From the NCBI GenBank assembly GCA_002501855.1, contig DAOM01000031.1, forward strand, positions 13,279 to 23,298: 10,020 nucleotides of DNA, read 5' to 3'. Position 1 is the first letter of the stretch; each line of letters starts with the position of its first letter. Both the position numbers and the translations under genes were made by a program. This document shows positions 5,986 to 10,020 of the stretch, one piece after another. The notes beneath the pieces are model-generated. The model worked only from the letters and a program-made list of their open reading frames with translations. It ran no database searches and was not told the origin of the DNA. Source of the stretch: Candidatus Nitrosopolaris nunavutensis. GTDB lineage: Archaea; Thermoproteota; Nitrososphaeria; Nitrososphaerales; Nitrososphaeraceae.

Positions 5986-6767
5986 CAATACAGCTCACAA
6001 TTATTAGAATCGAAGAATATGGTCCTTGGACTATTACTCTTGGTAGCGACAGGGAAGCGCGGCTGCAGATGCTTCAGGCAAATTTCTATTACGATTTGCA
6101 ACGACTATTTTCGGCGAAGGATTGTCTTGTTTATTTAAATAGATTTGATGAGTATTTTGCAATTACTAATGGTCTATCAGTTGCGGATCATCTAGTAATC
6201 GAGAGTGAACTTTCCAGTCTTTATAAAAAACTCAAGCTGTCTATGGCTATTGGGAATGGCGAAACGCCATATCAAGCAAATTTGGACGCATACAACACCC
6301 GGAAAATGGGAGAACTAGGTACCGACAAAGCAAGAATTTTCGCGAGCGCGGCGGTGCAATTCTCAATGTCGAACTCGATACCAAGAGGCAATGAAGTTGT
6401 GCAAATAATGCATATCGATATGAATAATTCTGCTGAAATAGGCTCCAAGCTGTCTCCCTATGAAATGACGTGTCTGATTATCAAGATCTACGCTAGGCTC
6501 TCAGAGGAATTTGTTAAGAAAGAATCGTTGACTTTCTTTCTGGGAGGAGACAATTTTATGGTTGTATCAAATGCTGCTACAAAACAAGATGCAGAGGAGA
6601 CTATAATGAAGGTTACTCAAGGCACGAATATCAAACTAAATTGTGGGATAGGGATTGGAAGGACTGGGAGAAAAGCTGCCAACGCCGCTACAAAAGCACT
6701 TGACACGATTAGAGACCTCCGACATGTCGGGAAGGATCTACCAGTTTATGAAGTAGAATGTCTCTAA
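5982..6767 (+). CDS. arfA: GTP cyclohydrolase III (archaeal, FAPy-forming)
   Basis: The archaea-specific GTP cyclohydrolase III opens the imidazole ring of GTP and releases pyrophosphate, giving 2-amino-5-formylamino-6-ribosylamino-4(3H)-pyrimidinone 5'-phosphate and keeping the formyl group. The 261-residue product is close to the roughly 268 residues of the Methanocaldococcus enzyme. Conserved segments are EYGPW (12-16), RFDEYFAITNG (54-64), GNGETPYQA (91-99), the metal-binding HIDMNN (144-149), FFLGGDNFMVVSN (185-197) and GIGIGRTGRKAANAA (222-236). The GGDN element resembles the GGDEF motif of nucleotide cyclases, to which the fold is related. The TTG start overlaps the ribH stop by four bases, and the 3' end overlaps the amidohydrolase by ten. 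Because the product keeps its formyl group, a deformylase is needed next. Confidence 0.95.
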   Translation: MTIQLTIIRIEEYGPWTITLGSDREARLQMLQANFYYDLQRLFSAKDCLVYLNRFDEYFAITNGLSVADHLVIESELSSLYKKLKLSMAIGNGETPYQANLDAYNTRKMGELGTDKARIFASAAVQFSMSNSIPRGNEVVQIMHIDMNNSAEIGSKLSPYEMTCLIIKIYARLSEEFVKKESLTFFLGGDNFMVVSNAATKQDAEETIMKVTQGTNIKLNCGIGIGRTGRKAANAATKALDTIRDLRHVGKDLPVYEVECL

Positions 6768-8050
6768 TTCTCAAGAATGTTAGTCTGCTTCTCGGCAAAG
6801 ACTTAACTTTTGTTGCAGAGGGTTATCTGGAGATTGGGAAAGATGGTATAATAAAACAAGCAAAACGTGGACCATACCATCGCGGCGAAGACAAGGAAGC
6901 ACACAACAATACAATATTTGATGCAGAAGGATTTCTCATAATCCCCGGTCTTATCAACGCTCACACACATATAGGAGATTCACTGGGAAAAGATGTTGCA
7001 GTAGATTCAGGACTAGATGCAAGAGTTCATCCAATACATGGAGCAAAACAAAAAATATTACAAAGAAGTAAACCGGATCATTTAAAGACATTTATCAGAA
7101 GTTCTGCGTTGTCTATGATGAAAAAGGGGATAACTACCTTCGCAGACTTTCGCGAGGGTGGTACTGAGGGAGTCAAATTATTAAGAGATGCAATTTCTGG
7201 ATTACCCATCAAATGTATCGTATTTGGTCGAACCGAGTATTATGTTGATATAACATCATCTGCCACCGGCGCCAGCCAACGAAATCTTCCTTCCAGTTCA
7301 TTGCAGATGGCTTCCGATGTTTTAGAAATTTCTGATGGTTTGGGAATCAGCGGAGCAAACGAAAATAGCGACGAAACACTGCAACAGTATAGAAATTTAG
7401 TTCGAGCCAGGAACACAAGTGCAACGAAAGATAAGAAGAAGAAGATGCTAACAGCGATTCATGCCGCTGAATCTGAGAACACCATGCAACTTTCGAAATC
7501 ATATACCGGTAGGACAGAAGTTGCTCGAATAATGAAGTGTCTGAAGCCTGATATTATTATTCACATGACGCATGCCACTGAAAAGGATATTTCAATGGTA
7601 GCGAGAAATCGAACAGGAATAGTTGTTTGTCCTAGAGCAAATGGGATTGTGGGGGCTGGCGTCCCGAGGGTCGCGAAAATGTTAGACCTAGGTTGCATCA
7701 TCGGTATTGGGACTGACAACGTGATGTTGAATTCTCCGGATATTTTACGGGAGTTAGATTATATCTGGAAGGTGTCACGGTCTGTCGAACGTATCTTTCT
7801 GAGTGCCAGGGATATACTAAAGATGGCAACAGTAAATAACGCCGAAATTCTCAGACTAAATTCGGGGTATATTCAGTCTGGCCGGGCAGCAGATATTATT
7901 TTTATTGATAAAAGCCATGTAGATCTGTACCCTATACATAATCCATTCGCTACTATAGTTCACAGAGCTACCGAGGCTTCGATCAAGGCGGTCATGATAG
8001 ATGGAAGGTTTGTAGACGGAGCACAATTCGAATTTGCGAATAACAATTAA
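6758..8050 (+). CDS. COG0402-like amidohydrolase, candidate riboflavin-pathway deaminase or deformylase
   Basis: The 430-residue protein is an amidohydrolase-superfamily enzyme of the guanine/cytosine/SAH-deaminase type. It has an N-terminal beta-sandwich part (1-60), a TIM barrel, and a C-terminal return of the sandwich (about 375-420, GRAADIIFID). Metal and catalytic residues are all present: H69 and H71 in the PGLINAHTHIGDS motif, H235 and E238 in the IHAAE motif, H269/H272 in the IIIHMTHATE motif, and D320 in GIGTDN. The HxxE pair favours hydrolytic deamination over simple amide cleavage. It is the only ATG-start gene of the cluster and overlaps arfA by 10 and arfC by 17 bases. The archaeal pathway needs both a deformylase and a pyrimidine C2 deaminase, and no known gene for either is seen here. 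The family and its activity are firm; the pathway role is inference. It could still be an unrelated deaminase. Confidence 0.85.
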   Translation: MSLILKNVSLLLGKDLTFVAEGYLEIGKDGIIKQAKRGPYHRGEDKEAHNNTIFDAEGFLIIPGLINAHTHIGDSLGKDVAVDSGLDARVHPIHGAKQKILQRSKPDHLKTFIRSSALSMMKKGITTFADFREGGTEGVKLLRDAISGLPIKCIVFGRTEYYVDITSSATGASQRNLPSSSLQMASDVLEISDGLGISGANENSDETLQQYRNLVRARNTSATKDKKKKMLTAIHAAESENTMQLSKSYTGRTEVARIMKCLKPDIIIHMTHATEKDISMVARNRTGIVVCPRANGIVGAGVPRVAKMLDLGCIIGIGTDNVMLNSPDILRELDYIWKVSRSVERIFLSARDILKMATVNNAEILRLNSGYIQSGRAADIIFIDKSHVDLYPIHNPFATIVHRATEASIKAVMIDGRFVDGAQFEFANNN

Positions 8051-8684
8051 TGCAGCAATGACGGTTGACGGCAAAATTGCAACGACTTGTGGAAATTCAA
8101 GAATTTCTTCCAAACAAGATCTAATAAGAGTCCACGAATTGCGCTCATCGGTCGATGCGATTATAGTAGGAATTTCGACCGTCCTAATAGATGATCCGTT
8201 GCTTACAGTCCGAATAATCAGATCTAACAAAGGAAAAGATCCTGCTAGGGTAGTTGTAGATAGCGACGGTAGGATACCACTAGACTCGAGAATCTTGAAA
8301 ACTGCTCACAGGGTCACAACGATAGTCGTTGTATCAGAACGAGCACATGACAACAAAATCCATAAACTCAGGAGTACGGGTGCAATAGTAATTATTGCGG
8401 GAAGGGAAATGGTTGATCTCGGAGAAGCATTATCATGTCTGAAAAAGATGGGATTTAAGAACATTCTTGCGGAAGGGGGCGGTGAGCTAAATTGGTCTCT
8501 TCTTGACCTAGGAGTTGTCGACCAGCTAATTGTGACAGTATCGCCGAAATTAGTGGGTGGTAGATCAGCAACGACACTAGTCGAAGGAGATGGGTATGAA
8601 AAAATTTCGCAGGCAATAGGCATGGAATTGAAAAAAGTACTCAGACAAAATAACGGGGAGCTAGTCTTGTTTTACGAGCTTTAG
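8034..8684 (+). CDS. arfC: 2,5-diamino-6-ribosylamino-4(3H)-pyrimidinone 5'-phosphate reductase
   Basis: This NAD(P)H-dependent reductase turns the ribosyl side chain of the deformylated pyrimidine into ribityl before deamination, the order used by archaea and fungi. The 216-residue dihydrofolate-reductase-like protein matches the RibD C-terminal/Rib7 family: INAAMTVDGKIAT (5-17), VHELRSSVDAIIVGISTVL (33-51) with IDDPLLTVR (52-60), PARVVVDSDGRIPLDSRIL (70-88), the nucleotide-binding ILAEGGGELN (144-153), and VSPKLVGG (169-176). There is no N-terminal deaminase domain as in bacterial RibD, so another protein must deaminate. The TTG start lies inside the 3' end of the amidohydrolase gene; an internal ATG at 8058 would cut off the conserved INAA strand and is rejected. 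A GGAG at 8018-8021 is a weak ribosome binding site. Confidence 0.94.
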   Translation: MRITINAAMTVDGKIATTCGNSRISSKQDLIRVHELRSSVDAIIVGISTVLIDDPLLTVRIIRSNKGKDPARVVVDSDGRIPLDSRILKTAHRVTTIVVVSERAHDNKIHKLRSTGAIVIIAGREMVDLGEALSCLKKMGFKNILAEGGGELNWSLLDLGVVDQLIVTVSPKLVGGRSATTLVEGDGYEKISQAIGMELKKVLRQNNGELVLFYEL

Positions 8685-9153
8685 ACTCAGGATGAGGTGT
8701 CTTCCTGGCAACTACGAGCATAATCTCTATAATTTTCTAAATAATAGTAACCTGTTTTGAGTTCTCCTTTTAAATCCGATTGTGCCCCAGATTCCACACT
8801 GTAACTTTTGCCTTAGTTCTTATGGCTCTATATGGCAGGCTAGAGGAATTTCATCTAATAAAAATATTCAGTGCTGCCCCAAATTACATTTGAAGTTGGC
8901 AGAAACAAAACTGAGATTGACTGCGATCTGGGCTTAATTTGTAAGTACTTAATGTCAATCTGGCCTCAAGCACTTAATGTCAGTACTCGTGCCTTTTTCA
9001 TATTTTTCTCATTTGGCAAACTAAATGAATTTTGGGTCGCCTTTGAGCCACGCTTGAATTATCATTATTTTCACTCACTTCCTGCAGAAACGTTGTTCCA
9101 TCAGATCGTGAAGACAGCTCGATTGCGCAGAAGAGCTGGTCGATTTTGACAGG
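8685..9153. other. 469-base convergent intergenic region, no gene supported
   Basis: It lies between the 3' ends of arfC and the nitroreductase. I see scattered T-runs (near 8752-8775 and 8991-9008) that could terminate arfC transcripts, a weak inverted repeat CTCTA/TAGAG at 8826-8845, and an imperfect tandem repeat at 8926-8982. A 92-codon GTG-start reading frame at 8871-9149 has no recognisable domain, a Phe-rich low-plausibility sequence and no ribosome binding site; I do not call it a gene. Confidence 0.5.
8926..8982. repeat. Imperfect tandem repeat in the convergent gap
   Basis: Unit 1 (8926-8957, 32 bases) and unit 2 (8958-8982, 25 bases) both begin ATCTGG and both end in AAG(T/C)ACTTAATGTCA. 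The last 15 bases differ at one position; unit 1 carries about seven extra bases in its middle. The units abut exactly, which suggests a local duplication. Confidence 0.5.
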
Positions 9154-9687
9154 TTATCGTCCTGAATCTGAAGCAGTACTACTTTTGGAGCTGCCATATT
9201 TTTCATAGTAAACTAATCTATCGAGCGGCAGACGCTTCTTACTTTTACCGGTCATCTTCCTTGCCGGATATCCAAAGCCTACTATGATTGTAGGACTCAA
9301 CTCGTTTGGTATTCCAAAGTCGCCTCGAAGTTTTTCTTCCCTTATTCCTGTAAACAGCCCCGAGCCCACCTCGTGATTCCATGCGGCCAGTTGCATATTC
9401 TGTAGCACTCTTCCTGCATCAACCAAATGAAAATTGTACTCTGGATTTGTCAGTACTATTACTGCAAAATTGGCATCTCTAACCCAGCTTCCGCTTGTAC
9501 TATCTTCTGCCAACTTCTTGAGATTCTGTTTATCGTTCACTAGGATAAATCGCCAGTGTTGAGTATTAAGGCCACTGCCTGTTAACCTTGCCGCCTCAAG
9601 CACCTTTGACCTTATTTCAGATGGAACATCCTGATTACTGAATTCTCTTACGTCTAGCTTGGTTATTATACATTCGAAAGTGTCCAT
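9154..9687 (-). CDS. Nitroreductase-family FMN-dependent oxidoreductase
   Basis: The 177-residue protein belongs to the nitroreductase family, homodimeric flavoproteins that pass electrons from NAD(P)H through FMN to nitro groups, quinones or other acceptors. Seen motifs are the FMN-phosphate stretch LDVREFSNQDVP (11-22), AARLTGSGLNTQHWRFILV (32-50), DAGRVLQNMQLAAWNHEVGS (90-109) with GLFTGI after it, and IVGFGYPARK (135-144); LDRLVYYEKYG (155-165) is the usual C-terminal ending. A 12-residue Ser-rich tail follows. The ATG at 9687 gives the expected start shortly before the VREF motif, with a GAGGA ribosome binding site very close to it. It faces the riboflavin cluster tail to tail, so it is not in that operon, though its cofactor is the pathway's product. 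The physiological substrate is unknown. Confidence 0.9.
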   Translation of the reverse strand: MDTFECIITKLDVREFSNQDVPSEIRSKVLEAARLTGSGLNTQHWRFILVNDKQNLKKLAEDSTSGSWVRDANFAVIVLTNPEYNFHLVDAGRVLQNMQLAAWNHEVGSGLFTGIREEKLRGDFGIPNELSPTIIVGFGYPARKMTGKSKKRLPLDRLVYYEKYGSSKSSTASDSGR

Positions 9688-9989
9688 TTCCTCTGCAACA
9701 AACTCAGTTAGGAACCAAATATCTTAAAGCTTTTCTAAAATCCATGCTGAATCTAGTATTATAGGTAACCGTAGACTAGTATTCGTAAGTTATTACTAAC
9801 AATATTCACAAGGCCTACAGTTTAAGCAGTAGGAATACGAGTTGCAAGTTTCTTGCCAACAATAATTCAGCAAGCATTTGCGGCATGCGATGGAACTTGT
9901 ACCCTTTTTAGGGTGAACCCAAAGTGCACAGCTCGACCCTTGTCTTATTCTTGTCAATCTCGTCTAGTTCCTAGTTCCCACGTTACTAC
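9688..9989. other. 302-base non-coding stretch up to the contig end
   Basis: No gene is supported on either strand. Visible items are the nitroreductase promoter, the octamer CTAGTATT twice (9753-9760 and 9776-9783), and two small hairpins: GCAAG-TTT-CTTGC (9843-9855) and ACCCT-TTTT-AGGGT (9901-9914). I looked for tRNA arms and found no cloverleaf. Part of a gene or RNA running past the contig end cannot be excluded. Confidence 0.4.
9718..9728 (-). promoter_or_regulatory. Probable TATA box of the nitroreductase gene
   Basis: On the minus strand this reads TTTAAGATAT, with its centre about 35 bases ahead of the ATG at 9687. It predicts a transcription start near 9696 and a leader of about nine bases. 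By eye only. Confidence 0.35.
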
Positions 9990-10020
9990 CTGTCTCTTAT
10001 ACACATCTCACGCTGCCGAC
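9990..10020. other. Illumina Nextera (Tn5) adapter left on the contig end
   Basis: CTGTCTCTTATACACATCT at 9990-10008 is exactly the 19-base Tn5 mosaic end as read into a Nextera adapter. The remaining bases, CACGCTGCCGAC, match the read-1 adapter continuation GACGCTGCCGAC at all but the first position. These 31 bases are not genomic, and the contig is artificially terminated here. Confidence 0.97.

Noticed and set aside
8871..9149. A 92-codon GTG-start open frame on the plus strand
   Set aside because: It has no recognisable domain, an implausible Phe/Trp-rich composition and no ribosome binding site or promoter, and it contains the imperfect tandem repeat. It lies between two convergent gene ends and is probably a chance frame.
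9901..9914. Hairpin ACCCT-TTTT-AGGGT as a terminator or attachment site
   Set aside because: It has no T-tract after the stem, no gene directly upstream on either strand, and only five base pairs, which chance explains.
9990..10008. A transposon end of a natural Tn5-like element
   Set aside because: It is the engineered hyperactive mosaic end used in Nextera libraries, followed by the read-1 adapter tail and the contig end; no transposase or target duplication is present.
1..10020. CRISPR arrays, insertion sequences, defence islands or prophage genes
   Set aside because: No regularly spaced repeats, transposase, nuclease or phage-like genes were seen; the genes are housekeeping and metabolic.

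Overview
The window looks like the end of an archaeal contig, most likely from a Thaumarchaeota/Nitrososphaerota (ammonia-oxidising-type) genome. The supporting genes are RNase P protein 4, ribosomal protein eS19, a PDCD5-family protein and the archaea-only GTP cyclohydrolase III. Promoters are TATA boxes about 25-35 bases ahead of starts, often without room for a ribosome binding site, and genes end at oligo-T tracts. The DNA is moderately AT-rich by eye. A two-domain, bacterial-type riboflavin synthase beside archaeal early-pathway enzymes is a combination I associate with Thaumarchaeota; the assignment to that phylum is inference.

Layout: (i) 1-1745, information processing: an unrecognised small gene on the minus strand diverges from rnp4 - eS19 - PDCD5, closed by a T-tract terminator. 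(ii) 1845-3856, a metabolic pair: a medium-chain dehydrogenase/reductase without the catalytic-zinc cysteine, followed by a CitE/HpcH-type lyase. (iii) 3834-4143, a 310-base regulatory gap with an inverted repeat, a helical-turn direct repeat and two candidate TATA boxes. (iv) 4144-8684, six genes on one strand: riboflavin synthase, dihydroxybutanone-phosphate synthase, lumazine synthase, GTP cyclohydrolase III, a COG0402-like amidohydrolase and the ArfC reductase; the last four overlap end to end. (v) 8685-9153, a convergent gap with no supported gene. (vi) 9154-9687, a minus-strand nitroreductase. (vii) 9688-9989, no gene seen. (viii) 9990-10020, Illumina Nextera adapter, so the right end is artificial.

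The riboflavin cluster covers both pathway branches: GTP to the formamidopyrimidine (arfA), ribosyl to ribityl reduction (arfC), ribulose 5-phosphate to the four-carbon unit (ribB), condensation (ribH) and dismutation to riboflavin (ribE). No creatininase-like ArfB deformylase and no RibD/Rib2-type pyrimidine deaminase is visible. The amidohydrolase, encoded between arfA and arfC and overlapping both, retains all the metal and catalytic residues expected of a guanine/cytosine-deaminase-like enzyme. It is the main discovery candidate: a possible archaeal riboflavin-pathway deaminase, or alternatively a replacement deformylase. Five of the six cluster genes start with TTG.
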